This document shows, piece after piece, positions 35,216 to 43,236 of a DNA stretch of 64,000 nucleotides. The notes under the pieces are model-generated. The model was not told where the DNA came from and ran no database searches. It worked only from the letters and a program-made list of their open reading frames with translations. The translations under genes and the position numbers were made by a program. Every line of letters begins with the position of its first letter. Position 1 is the stretch's first letter. Source of the DNA: JAKJEP01 sp964580995 (GTDB taxonomy: Bacteria > Planctomycetota > Phycisphaerae > Sedimentisphaerales > SM23-30); contig CAZOMV010000011.1 in NCBI GenBank assembly GCA_964580995.1, positions 9,055 through 73,054 on the forward strand, in the 5' to 3' direction.

Positions 35216-35920
35216 TTAACGACGACGACGCAGCATCGCCATCCCGCCCAGCCCCAGCAGGGCCATCGTGAACGGTTCGGGAGTAATCACAGCCTGCACG
35301 CCAACCAGGTGGTCGCCGCCGCCATGCGCTTCCGAACTATTTTGGTCACTCCCATTAAAGAAATCAATGGTTCCACCGGCTGCTAACGCAATCAGGGAAT
35401 CAAAGGTAGCAAAATTCTCCTCGCCGCTTTTGAAACCGGTAACGGAACTGCTAAATACGTTGCCACCGTTGACATTAACGTACACTTCCGTGGTATAGCC
35501 CAGGATAACCCGGTTCTCAAAAACGATGTTGACGTCATAGGTGCCGGCGGTGGGGGCCGTGAAACGGGCGCCCGTGCCGCGGGTGCGATCAGTAATAGGA
35601 GACATAAATCCGGTCATGTTCGGATACCATTCCTGGCCCGGTTGCCATTCCGGATGAGAACTTCCATCTCCCATATCTTTGGTGACACAGCCGTCCCGGT
35701 CAGGACCACCAACAGCATCGCCGGTGCTTTCCCATCGGATATTGGGATAAGAAGTGACCGGGTTCTGATAGGGCAGAAATTCGCCTGTCGTTTTGTTGAC
35801 GGTACCATAAGTCCATACACCATTGGGATTGCCGGCAAGGCTGAAATCCGCATTGTAATCCCAGGCGCTCGCTACACAGGGAAGGACCAATACTGCAAGT
35901 AAAGCTAACATCTTCTTCAT
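35216..35920 (-). CDS. PEP-CTERM sorted extracellular protein
   Basis: A 234-residue protein with a signal peptide (MKKMLALLAVLVLPCVASA). It has a secreted beta module (DFSLAGNPNGVWTYGTVN near the start, then GARFTAPTAGTYDVNIVF, TTEVYVNVNGG and GGTIDFFNGSDQ) and a C-terminal PEP-CTERM signal ITPEPFTMALLGLGG...LRRRR, which exosortase-type systems recognise to process and anchor proteins. No catalytic motif is seen; it may bind carbohydrate or form extracellular matrix. Among several ATGs at the start, the one at 35920 is chosen because GGAGGA lies seven bases upstream. The same module forms the N terminus of the dockerin-tailed protein at 36148-38355. A long leader lies upstream. Confidence 0.82.
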   Translation of the reverse strand: MKKMLALLAVLVLPCVASAWDYNADFSLAGNPNGVWTYGTVNKTTGEFLPYQNPVTSYPNIRWESTGDAVGGPDRDGCVTKDMGDGSSHPEWQPGQEWYPNMTGFMSPITDRTRGTGARFTAPTAGTYDVNIVFENRVILGYTTEVYVNVNGGNVFSSSVTGFKSGEENFATFDSLIALAAGGTIDFFNGSDQNSSEAHGGGDHLVGVQAVITPEPFTMALLGLGGMAMLRRRR

Positions 35921-36055
35921 CTTCATTTCCTCCATTGACAAAAGCATTTTCCTCGCTTTGCCAAAGTTTAAAAAAGAACCATAAAACATACTAGAAACAC
36001 ATTACACAACACACACATAAAGATTCTCAAACAACCAAAATTTCGTTTTTCTCCA

Positions 36056-36066
36056 TCACCACCTTT
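36056..36066 (-). promoter_or_regulatory. Purine-rich leader element upstream of the PEP-CTERM gene
   Basis: On the minus strand AAAGGTGGTGA, about 136 bases before the PEP-CTERM start. A similar element, AAAGGAGGTGA, starts the leader of the paralogous dockerin gene (38447-38457), followed by partly similar sequence (a GTGTAATGT stretch) in both. The role is unknown; in the 158-base gap the rest is AT-rich with one terminator hairpin. Confidence 0.3.
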
Positions 36067-36092
36067 CTTTCTAAATATCTTAATATTGGGAA

Positions 36093-36120
36093 ACCAGCCC
36101 GGCCCAATAACCGGGCTGGT
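36093..36120 (-). terminator. Intrinsic-type terminator of the dockerin-tailed protein gene
   Basis: ACCAGCCCGG (36093-36102) and CCGGGCTGGT (36111-36120) form a perfect 10-bp stem with an 8-base loop, 28 bases after the stop of the minus-strand gene. On the minus strand it is followed by TTTCCC, a short U-like run. Confidence 0.6.
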
Positions 36121-36147
36121 CCCTTGCATCTACAAATTATTTAGGAA

Positions 36148-38355
36148 TTATTCGCAGCCGGGATTGCCCGGATCGTTGCACTTGAGCCAATCCTGCGCGA
36201 ACTGGGCAAAATCTTCCAGATTCACATAGCAATCCTGGTTGAAGTCCATAAACATGTACTCACCGCCCATGGCGAGCAAATCGCCACAGTTGGGTGTATA
36301 TTCTTCCACCAGCAGGGTGAACTGACCCACATGATCCGCAAAACCATCCGGTCCGGTCAAGGGGTGAATGGTACCCGGATCCTGGGCAGAAATCATATCC
36401 AGGGACCAGACCGTCTCGTTGTACATCACCCAGTCGCTTATGGTTACTTTCCGGTCTTTGCCGTAAATCTTGGCAACCAGCGAACAGGCACCCGGGGCCG
36501 TGCCGAGGCTCATACCCGCGGTTGAAGAGGCACAGTTTGCCGCGAAGGGTTCAGATTCCTCCATCGAATCGGTCAATTTGCCGAAGAGGGAAATCTGGTG
36601 ATTGGAAGAACTATCGAAGAAGAGGTTCATTCCATAATACCCATCGGCCGCCACAGGTCCATTCAGGGCATTCATAAAGGAAAGAGTCTTCGGTTCACCG
36701 AGATGGAGCTTGATGTAGATACCCATGTTGGCAGGGTTGTTCAAAGCCACGGAAGTGTTCGGATCAAGCGAGTCAACCGGCCCTTCATACAAAGTCGTAT
36801 CCCAGGCACCGTCCAGCCACTGGGTATTGGTTTGGTAACTATAATCTCCTTGTCCTGTCGGACCGCAACGATAGCTAGTTAAGTAGCTCAGCGCCACAAC
36901 ATCCGGATTCGGTCCACCCAGACATTCGCGGTTCAATCCGTATTTGCTGACTAGATCGTTGACGACTGCTGTGTGGGTTGTTTCCACGAAACCGTCATAC
37001 ACGCGAATCTCCGCGATGTCACCCTTCAGGAACTGACTGCCGTTGCCCAGGGCGCCAACACTGACGGCTGTGGTTTTCGTATAGGTGGAAAGCCCGGCAC
37101 CTTCCGCTTCTACACAATCATTCACAAAGGCTTTCTTGCCTAACAAATTGGTAATCGTGCCGGCCATCAGATAATACCGGTTGGTATCATCAATCGGTCC
37201 ACCCGATCGCATCTCACCGCCGCCATTGGTCCAGAACTTGAGATAATCCGGGATGGAATCGGAAACACCTACCACATAACCTTTTTCCGCGTTAAAATTG
37301 GCGAAGAATGCCTGTTGCGTATTCATTTGTTGATTGAGTTTTCCCACCACATAAATGGTATAAGTATTCAGATCCAGCGGGCCGACGGAATTGGGATCTT
37401 CCGGATCCAGGAATTTCGCCTGGTCAGCGGGATCGGACAGATCATAGATCGTCATCCCGTCATTGCCGTCAAACCGAATTACCTTGTGATTACCATTGGG
37501 GAAGGTTGCCGTTTTCAGGATGGGATCGCCCCACTTGGCAGCAGCATCCAGCAATCCGCTGGCAGCCTGATCTTCCCAAATCCCTACTCTATCGCCATCC
37601 ACCAGGGGTACGCCCGGTCGATTGGGATCCTTCGCGCCCACACCGGCATCCAGCTTCATCACCAGATTCTGAGTCGGTTCGGCAGGGGTGGATCCCAGGG
37701 TAATCTGGGCGGTAACACCCACCAGGTGATCGCCGCCACCATGGTCTTCTGAGGCATTCTGGTCACTTCCGTCAAAGAAGTCAATGGTCCCGCCGGCGGG
37801 TAAAGTCACAGCCGCGATATAATAGGCAAAGTTCTCCGCACCGCTCTTAAATCCGGTCACGGAACTGCTGAACACATTGGCTCCGTTGATATTGACATAC
37901 ACTTCCGTCGTAAAACCCTTCATTACCCGGTTCTCGAACGAGATGTTGACATTGTAGATGGCAGCGGTAGGTGCCGTGAAACGGGCGCCTGTCCCGCGGG
38001 AACGATCGCTAAGCGGAGACATAAAACCGGTCATCGATGGATACCAGGATTGGCCCGGCTGCCATTCGGGATGGTCACTGCCGCTGCCCATATCTTTGGT
38101 GGTGCAGCCGTCAGCATCTGGGCCATGTCCTGATGCATCGGTGCTTTCCCATCGAATATTTGGGCTGGAACTGACCGGATCTCTGTAAGCTTTGAATTCC
38201 CCGGTCGTTTTATTGATCGTACCGTAGGACCACACACCGTTGGGATTGCTTACCAGACTAAAATCGGCATTGTAATCAAAGCCTAGGGATATGCTGACCC
38301 AGCATAAGCTGACAGTTAACACAATTGCTAAAAAACTAAACTTGCACTTTTTCAT
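36148..38355 (-). CDS. Secreted LamG-like protein with C-terminal dockerin-type EF-hand tail
   Basis: A 735-residue exported protein (signal FSFLAIVLTVSLCWVSISLG). Residues about 25-205 are the same beta module as in the PEP-CTERM neighbour (GARFTAPTAAIYNVNISF, GGTIDFFDGSDQNASE). A concanavalin/LamG-like domain follows (about 225-470, with VMKLDAGVGAKDPNR, GDIAEIRVYDGFV), then an unrecognised beta region. It ends in a single dockerin-like calcium loop, DFNQDCYVNLEDFAQFAQDW, a tail widespread on Phycisphaerae secreted proteins. AAGGAG lies eight bases before the ATG. No enzyme motif is seen; it may bind carbohydrate or cell surface. Its long leader contains stable inverted repeats. Confidence 0.82.
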   Translation of the reverse strand: MKKCKFSFLAIVLTVSLCWVSISLGFDYNADFSLVSNPNGVWSYGTINKTTGEFKAYRDPVSSSPNIRWESTDASGHGPDADGCTTKDMGSGSDHPEWQPGQSWYPSMTGFMSPLSDRSRGTGARFTAPTAAIYNVNISFENRVMKGFTTEVYVNINGANVFSSSVTGFKSGAENFAYYIAAVTLPAGGTIDFFDGSDQNASEDHGGGDHLVGVTAQITLGSTPAEPTQNLVMKLDAGVGAKDPNRPGVPLVDGDRVGIWEDQAASGLLDAAAKWGDPILKTATFPNGNHKVIRFDGNDGMTIYDLSDPADQAKFLDPEDPNSVGPLDLNTYTIYVVGKLNQQMNTQQAFFANFNAEKGYVVGVSDSIPDYLKFWTNGGGEMRSGGPIDDTNRYYLMAGTITNLLGKKAFVNDCVEAEGAGLSTYTKTTAVSVGALGNGSQFLKGDIAEIRVYDGFVETTHTAVVNDLVSKYGLNRECLGGPNPDVVALSYLTSYRCGPTGQGDYSYQTNTQWLDGAWDTTLYEGPVDSLDPNTSVALNNPANMGIYIKLHLGEPKTLSFMNALNGPVAADGYYGMNLFFDSSSNHQISLFGKLTDSMEESEPFAANCASSTAGMSLGTAPGACSLVAKIYGKDRKVTISDWVMYNETVWSLDMISAQDPGTIHPLTGPDGFADHVGQFTLLVEEYTPNCGDLLAMGGEYMFMDFNQDCYVNLEDFAQFAQDWLKCNDPGNPGCE

Positions 38356-38446
38356 GCGTTTTCTCCTTACAAAATTGTTTCTTTCTCAACTAAAAACGTT
38401 TCTAACATTACACATACATCATAACCAATTCCCAAATCGAAAGATC

Positions 38447-38621
38447 TCACCTCCTTTCCGATGAGTATGGCGGGAAATTCCGCCATAAATTATTTTTCTG
38501 TTATTTTGTATAAAAATTGGGGAAATGTACTTCCTGCGGATACACCGAAGAGGGGCATAAAAATACCCTCTCTCGAGCGTCCGCGAGTCAGCGGCGGCCC
38601 TGCAATGTTCACTGCTGACTC
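38447..38621 (-). other. Structured intergenic leader upstream of the dockerin-tailed gene
   Basis: Four adjacent elements in the 295-base gap (38356-38650). GAGTCAGC/GCTGACTC (38585-38592 with 38614-38621). A nested stem GCGGA/TCCGC (38536-38540 with 38580-38584) enclosing AGAGGG/CCCTCT (38549-38554 with 38566-38571). TATGGCGG/CCGCCATA (38466-38473 with 38480-38487). An extended purine-rich AAAGGAGGTGA on the minus strand (38447-38457). The stems abut each other, which suggests a folded RNA on the minus strand, but the regulator gene stop at 38651 makes terminator roles also possible. No known RNA family is recognised. Confidence 0.4.
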
Positions 38622-38650
38622 ACTCTTTCAGTACGTTTTCTCCCTTATTT

Positions 38651-39469
38651 TTAGTGACTTACTGCCTCCTCATATAAAATACTCTTCAAAAACTCATGAC
38701 TTTTTTGTATATGCTCGATCATCGCCGCCTCAGCATGGTCAGTATTGTGATTCTGAATTCCATCCAATATCCTCTTATGCTGTTCTAAAATGGGCTTGTA
38801 ATTCGCCGTGGTTTGCAGATAAAGCTGCGATTGAAACAGCCCGTTCATGATCGAACTAAGCATCGCCATAATCGGATGCTGGCATTCCTGGGCCAGTACC
38901 TCGTGGAAAAACCGGTCCTTTTGCCGAAATTCATCTTTGGAATCGTCCTGGGCATATTCCAGCATTTCCTGATACGCATTCTGGAGCCGGGTGATGCCGC
39001 TTTCGGAAATGTTTCGGGCCGCGTACCTTGCCACAATCGGCTCAATCGATAGCCGGCTGTCGATAATCTGTTCCAGATTTAACCCATCCATGCTTTCCAG
39101 CAGCGGCGACAAAAACCGCAGACTATGCGTCGGATCAAATCGCCCCACATACCAGCCCTTGCCCGGCCGGCTCTTCACGATCCCCACCGATCGCAAAATT
39201 GTCAGCGCCTCCCGCAGCGGCCGGTTACTCACCCCCACAATCCGTTCCAGGCTTTTTTCCGGCGGCAGCTTGTCGCCCGGTTTGAGTCCGCTTTTCGATA
39301 TATATTTCACCAGGATCGGAATCACTACATCCGACATGCTCGGCACATCCACATATTCGGAAGAACCTTCCGCATAGAGATCTGCTTCCGCGCTCTTCAC
39401 ACGGAATGTGCCCTGGATATACCGGCTGATCTCATGGATTTGTCGTTTGCCGCTCTTCAATGAGTCCAC
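38651..39469 (-). CDS. GntR-family transcriptional regulator, FadR subfamily (FCD domain)
   Basis: A 272-residue DNA-binding protein. The winged helix-turn-helix is at about 48-112 (LKPGDKLPPEKSLERIVGVSNRPLREAL, GIVKSRPGKGWYV). The helical FCD effector domain is at about 125-265, with likely metal/ligand residues in DRFFHEVLAQECQHP and the HKRILDGIQNHN segment. FadR-type regulators are released from DNA by an organic acid or sugar acid, fitting a carbohydrate locus, but the ligand is unknown. The first 43 residues are an unusual extension. Start is a GTG with GAGG eleven bases upstream; an internal Met44 is an alternative but lacks a good ribosome-binding site. A 24-base near-perfect palindrome lies 95 bases upstream, probably its own operator. 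Confidence 0.88.
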   Translation of the reverse strand: MDSLKSGKRQIHEISRYIQGTFRVKSAEADLYAEGSSEYVDVPSMSDVVIPILVKYISKSGLKPGDKLPPEKSLERIVGVSNRPLREALTILRSVGIVKSRPGKGWYVGRFDPTHSLRFLSPLLESMDGLNLEQIIDSRLSIEPIVARYAARNISESGITRLQNAYQEMLEYAQDDSKDEFRQKDRFFHEVLAQECQHPIMAMLSSIMNGLFQSQLYLQTTANYKPILEQHKRILDGIQNHNTDHAEAAMIEHIQKSHEFLKSILYEEAVSH

Positions 39470-39807
39470 TAGAAACGTATCCTCACTTTTAAAAGCACTT
39501 CCAATCGTCTATAAAAAACTCAAACTCATATATGCAAATGATTCACTATATGCTTGTTGCATCTGGTACAAACTATAGTGTGTACCAACATATGTCATTA
39601 TATGGATTCGGATTTTACCTGTCAACAATAAAGTAAATTTTTCAAAAAAAATACAATGAAAATCGTGGAAATATAACTACCTGTTACAAAATTGCTTATA
39701 GCTTCTTCTGGACAGCCGTCTAAAAATTGCTATCCTCTTGTTAATTTCATTCGTTTTTATCAGAACTTGGTTAAATATTATCGGTCGTCAGTAATAAGGA
39801 AGCTCTT
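39470..39807. promoter_or_regulatory. Divergent intergenic region with GntR operator palindrome
   Basis: This 338-base gap separates the regulator (minus) from carB (plus). At 39564-39587 TGGTACA and TGTACCA enclose ten bases, forming a 24-base palindrome with one mismatched pair, the T-G-G-T/A-C-C-A shape typical of FadR-subfamily operators. A TATAGT on the minus strand (39550-39545) next to it could be the regulator's -10, giving autoregulation. AAGGAAG six bases before carB is its ribosome-binding site. The remaining AT-rich sequence shows no clear promoter for carB. Confidence 0.5.
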
Positions 39808-42800
39808 ATGCCCAAACGCAGCGATATCAAAAAAGTTTTAATTATTGGGAGTGGCCCCATCGTGATTGGTCAGGCCTGCGAGTTCGACTATTCAGGTACC
39901 CAGGCCTGTAAAGCCCTGCGCAAACTCGGCTATGAAATCGTCCTGGTCAATTCCAATCCCGCCACCATTATGACCGATCCCGGCATGGCCGATGTCACCT
40001 ATATTGAACCGCTAAACCTGCCCACCCTGACCGAAATCATCAAGCTGGAACGCCCCGATGCTTTGCTGCCCAATCTGGGTGGCCAATCGGGCCTGAACCT
40101 TTCCTCCGAACTGGCCAAAGCCGGCGTGCTGGAGCAATACGGCGTCAAGGTCATCGGCGTGAATATCGATGCCATCGAAAGGGGGGAGGACCGCATCGCG
40201 TTTAAGGAAACCATGAACCGGTTGGGGATTGATATGCCCCGCAGCAAACCCGCCTATACTGTCGAGGAGGCCCTGGCCATTGCCCAGGAAATGGGATTTC
40301 CTCTGGTGATTCGGCCCGCTTATACGATGGGGGGGACCGGCGGGGGGCTGGTCTATAATCAGGAGGAACTCCAAACCATCGCCAGCCGCGGCCTGGCCGC
40401 CAGCTTGGTCGGCCAGATTCTCGTCGAGGAATCCGTGCTCGGCTGGGAAGAACTCGAACTGGAAGTGGTCCGCGATGCCAAAAACCAGATGATTACCGTC
40501 TGTTTCATTGAAAATGTCGATGCGATGGGTATCCATACCGGCGATTCCTACTGTACCGCTCCCATGCTGACTATTGACCCGAAATTACAGAAGCAGCTAC
40601 AGAAATATTCCTATGACATCGTCGAGGCGATCGAAGTGATCGGCGGCACGAATATCCAGTTTGCCCATGATCCCCAGACCGGCCGCGTCGTGGTTATCGA
40701 AATCAATCCCCGTACCTCCCGTTCCTCCGCCCTGGCCAGCAAAGCCACCGGTTTTCCCATCGCCTTCGTCTCCGCCCTCCTGGCCGGCGGTCTGACCCTG
40801 GACGAACTTCCGTACTGGCGGGGGGGTACCCTGGATAAATACCAGCCTTGGGGCGAGTATGTGGTGGTGAAATTCGCCCGCTGGGCCTTTGAAAAATTCA
40901 AAGGGGTCAAAGATGAGCTGGGTACCCAGATGCGGGCCGTCGGCGAGGTCATGAGTATCGGTAAAAACTACAAGGAAGCCTTCCAGAAGGCCATCCGCTC
41001 CCTGGAGAAAAACCGCTACGGCCTGGGTTTTGTCAATGATTATAACCAGAAAACCCTCGAAGAGCTTCTGCGTCTGGTCTCCAAACCCACCAGCGAACGC
41101 CAGTTTATCATGTACGAGGCTCTGCGTAAAGGCGCTGACGTCGAGGACCTCCACCAGCGAACCTATATCAAGCACTGGTTCATCGAACAAATGAAAGAAC
41201 TGGTCCAGCGGGAGGAGGAAATCCTCACCTACAAAGGGAAAAAACTCTCCGATGCCCTCCTCCTCCAGGCGAAAAAGGAGGGCTTCTCCGATAAGTATCT
41301 GGCCAAACTCATCCAGACGAACGAAAAACAGATTCGCGACCAGCGTCTGCGCCTGGGCCTGGCGGAAGCCTGGGAACCGGTTCCCGTCAGCGGTGTCGAA
41401 AACGCCGCCTATTACTTCTCCACCTACAATGCCCCCGACCAGGTTGGCGTCACCAAAAATCGAAAAGTCATGGTCCTGGGCGGCGGTCCCAACCGTATCG
41501 GCCAGGGCATTGAGTTTGATTATTGCTGCGTCCATGCCGCCTTTGCCCTCCGCGATGCCGGCTATGAATCCATCATGGTCAACTGCAATCCCGAAACCGT
41601 CTCGACCGACTATGACACCTCGGACAAGCTGTATTTTGAACCCTTAACCGTGGAAGATGTCCTCAGCATCTACCAGAAGGAAAAACCCGAAGGCGTGATT
41701 GTCCAGTTCGGCGGCCAAACCCCTCTGAATATCGCGACGGAACTGGCGCAGGCCGGCGTCCCCATCTTGGGAACGACTCCCGATACCATCGACCTGGCCG
41801 AGGATCGGGACCGCTTTCGCAAGGTAATGGACCGCCTGGGTATCCCCCAGCCGCAATCCGGCATGGCCAGCAATCTGGAAGAGGCCCTCCAAATCGCCGC
41901 GCAAATCAAATATCCCCTCATGGTTCGCCCCTCCTATGTACTCGGTGGCCGGGGCATGGAAGTGGTCTATGATGAGGATATGCTCCGGGAATATGTCGCC
42001 AAAGCCGTGGACGTCACCCCCGAACGGCCCATCCTGATCGATAAATTCCTCGAAAATGCCATCGAAACCGAGGCCGACGCCATCGCCGACGGCACCGATG
42101 CCTTTGTTCCGGCCATCATGGAGCATATCGAGCTGGCCGGCGTCCATTCCGGCGATTCCGCCTGCGTGATTCCGCCCATCAGCATTCCGGAAAAACACCT
42201 CAAGACCATTTATGACTATACCCGAAAAATCGCCATCGAATTGCATGTCGTGGGCCTGATGAACATTCAATACGCCATCGCCAACGATATCGTTTATGTT
42301 CTGGAAGCCAATCCCCGCGCTTCCCGCACCGTCCCCCTGGTATCCAAAGTCTGCAATATCGCCATGGCCCGCCTAGCCACTCAGGTCATGCTGGGCAAAA
42401 AACTCGCCGATCTGAAACTGAAACACCAGCCGATCCCCCATTTCGGCGTCAAAGAAGCGGTCTTCCCCTTCGATATGTTCCCCGAAGTCGATCCCCTGCT
42501 GGGTCCCGAAATGCGTTCGACCGGCGAGGTGCTCGGTATGGCCGATTCTTTTGGCCTGGCCTATTTCAAAGCCCAGGAAGCCGCCAAACAAAAACTGCCC
42601 TGTGAGGGAAATGTCTTGATTACCGTCGTCGATGAAGATAAAGCTGCCGCCGCTGCGGTGGCTGCGGACTTTGTGAAAATGGGATTCCGCGTCCGAGCCA
42701 CCAAAGGTACCCATGAATACCTGGCCGCCAAAGGCATCCCCAGCGAACTCATCCTGAAAATGTTCGAAGGCCGCCCCGGCATCGTCGATGAAATCAAAAA

Positions 42801-43014
42801 TGGCAATATCCAACTGGTCATCAATTCCCCCAGCGGTAAACGCAGTATGCACGACGATTCCTACATCCGCAAAACCGCTATTAAATACAAAATCCCTTAC
42901 ATCACGACCCTGCCCGCCGCCAAAGCCTCCGTACGGGGCATCGCTGCCCAGCAGGCAGGACGCAGCGCACCAAAATCGCTGCAAAAATATCATGCGGATC
43001 TCCGGATTAAATAA
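39808..43014 (+). CDS. carB: Carbamoyl-phosphate synthase, large subunit
   Basis: Makes carbamoyl phosphate from bicarbonate, ammonia (from the CarA subunit) and two ATP, feeding arginine and pyrimidine synthesis. The 1068-residue length is typical. The two homologous ATP-grasp halves are visible: the first starts KVLIIGSGPIVIGQACEFDYSG and has PAYTMGGTGGGLVYN, the second has MVLGGGPNRIGQGIEFDYCC and PSYVLGGRGMEVVYDE. The C-terminal allosteric domain ends GIAAQQAGRSAPKSLQKYH. Both halves keep the IEINPRxSRSSAL and LEANPRASRTVPL metal-binding motifs. carA is not in the window, so the subunits are encoded apart. It is isolated between a regulator and the GH36 operon. Confidence 0.98.
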   Translation: MPKRSDIKKVLIIGSGPIVIGQACEFDYSGTQACKALRKLGYEIVLVNSNPATIMTDPGMADVTYIEPLNLPTLTEIIKLERPDALLPNLGGQSGLNLSSELAKAGVLEQYGVKVIGVNIDAIERGEDRIAFKETMNRLGIDMPRSKPAYTVEEALAIAQEMGFPLVIRPAYTMGGTGGGLVYNQEELQTIASRGLAASLVGQILVEESVLGWEELELEVVRDAKNQMITVCFIENVDAMGIHTGDSYCTAPMLTIDPKLQKQLQKYSYDIVEAIEVIGGTNIQFAHDPQTGRVVVIEINPRTSRSSALASKATGFPIAFVSALLAGGLTLDELPYWRGGTLDKYQPWGEYVVVKFARWAFEKFKGVKDELGTQMRAVGEVMSIGKNYKEAFQKAIRSLEKNRYGLGFVNDYNQKTLEELLRLVSKPTSERQFIMYEALRKGADVEDLHQRTYIKHWFIEQMKELVQREEEILTYKGKKLSDALLLQAKKEGFSDKYLAKLIQTNEKQIRDQRLRLGLAEAWEPVPVSGVENAAYYFSTYNAPDQVGVTKNRKVMVLGGGPNRIGQGIEFDYCCVHAAFALRDAGYESIMVNCNPETVSTDYDTSDKLYFEPLTVEDVLSIYQKEKPEGVIVQFGGQTPLNIATELAQAGVPILGTTPDTIDLAEDRDRFRKVMDRLGIPQPQSGMASNLEEALQIAAQIKYPLMVRPSYVLGGRGMEVVYDEDMLREYVAKAVDVTPERPILIDKFLENAIETEADAIADGTDAFVPAIMEHIELAGVHSGDSACVIPPISIPEKHLKTIYDYTRKIAIELHVVGLMNIQYAIANDIVYVLEANPRASRTVPLVSKVCNIAMARLATQVMLGKKLADLKLKHQPIPHFGVKEAVFPFDMFPEVDPLLGPEMRSTGEVLGMADSFGLAYFKAQEAAKQKLPCEGNVLITVVDEDKAAAAAVAADFVKMGFRVRATKGTHEYLAAKGIPSELILKMFEGRPGIVDEIKNGNIQLVINSPSGKRSMHDDSYIRKTAIKYKIPYITTLPAAKASVRGIAAQQAGRSAPKSLQKYHADLRIK

Positions 43015-43074
43015 AGTCTGTCCAGAGGCAAGAAAATAACAATAGCAATACATAAGGAATGACGGAAACGCCAA

Positions 43075-43090
43075 AAGTCAATATTGACTT
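43075..43090. promoter_or_regulatory. Candidate operator palindrome upstream of the GH36 operon
   Basis: AAGTCAATATTGACTT is a perfect 16-base palindrome about 45 bases upstream of the putative -35 of the GH36 operon and 60 bases after the carB stop. Position and symmetry suit an activator or repressor site; no protein can be assigned. Confidence 0.45.
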
Positions 43091-43135
43091 CCAAAAACAG
43101 CTCTGGCTCTCCAATAACAAGGGGACGACGAGCTT

Positions 43136-43165
43136 TTGACGCTGGCGTCAGGAATAAGTGATAAT
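43136..43165 (+). promoter_or_regulatory. Putative promoter of the GH36/GH2 operon with overlapping palindrome
   Basis: TTGACG (43136-43141), 18 bases, GATAAT (43160-43165). Overlapping the -35 is TGACGC-tg-GCGTCA (43137-43150), a perfect 6-2-6 palindrome where a repressor would block polymerase. A half copy (TGACGCTGG then AATAA) recurs at 53583, upstream of the fourth GH36 gene. Confidence 0.5.
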
Positions 43166-43236
43166 AAATTTTTCATCGAAAAATGTTATCGTTTAAATGC
43201 TAAATTTACACGTGTTCTTTTTGAAAGGATTTGCGG

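Noticed and set aside
38461..38850. 129-codon plus-strand frame overlapping the FadR-type regulator gene
   Set aside because: It starts inside a hairpin and runs antisense into the conserved regulator; no ribosome-binding site.
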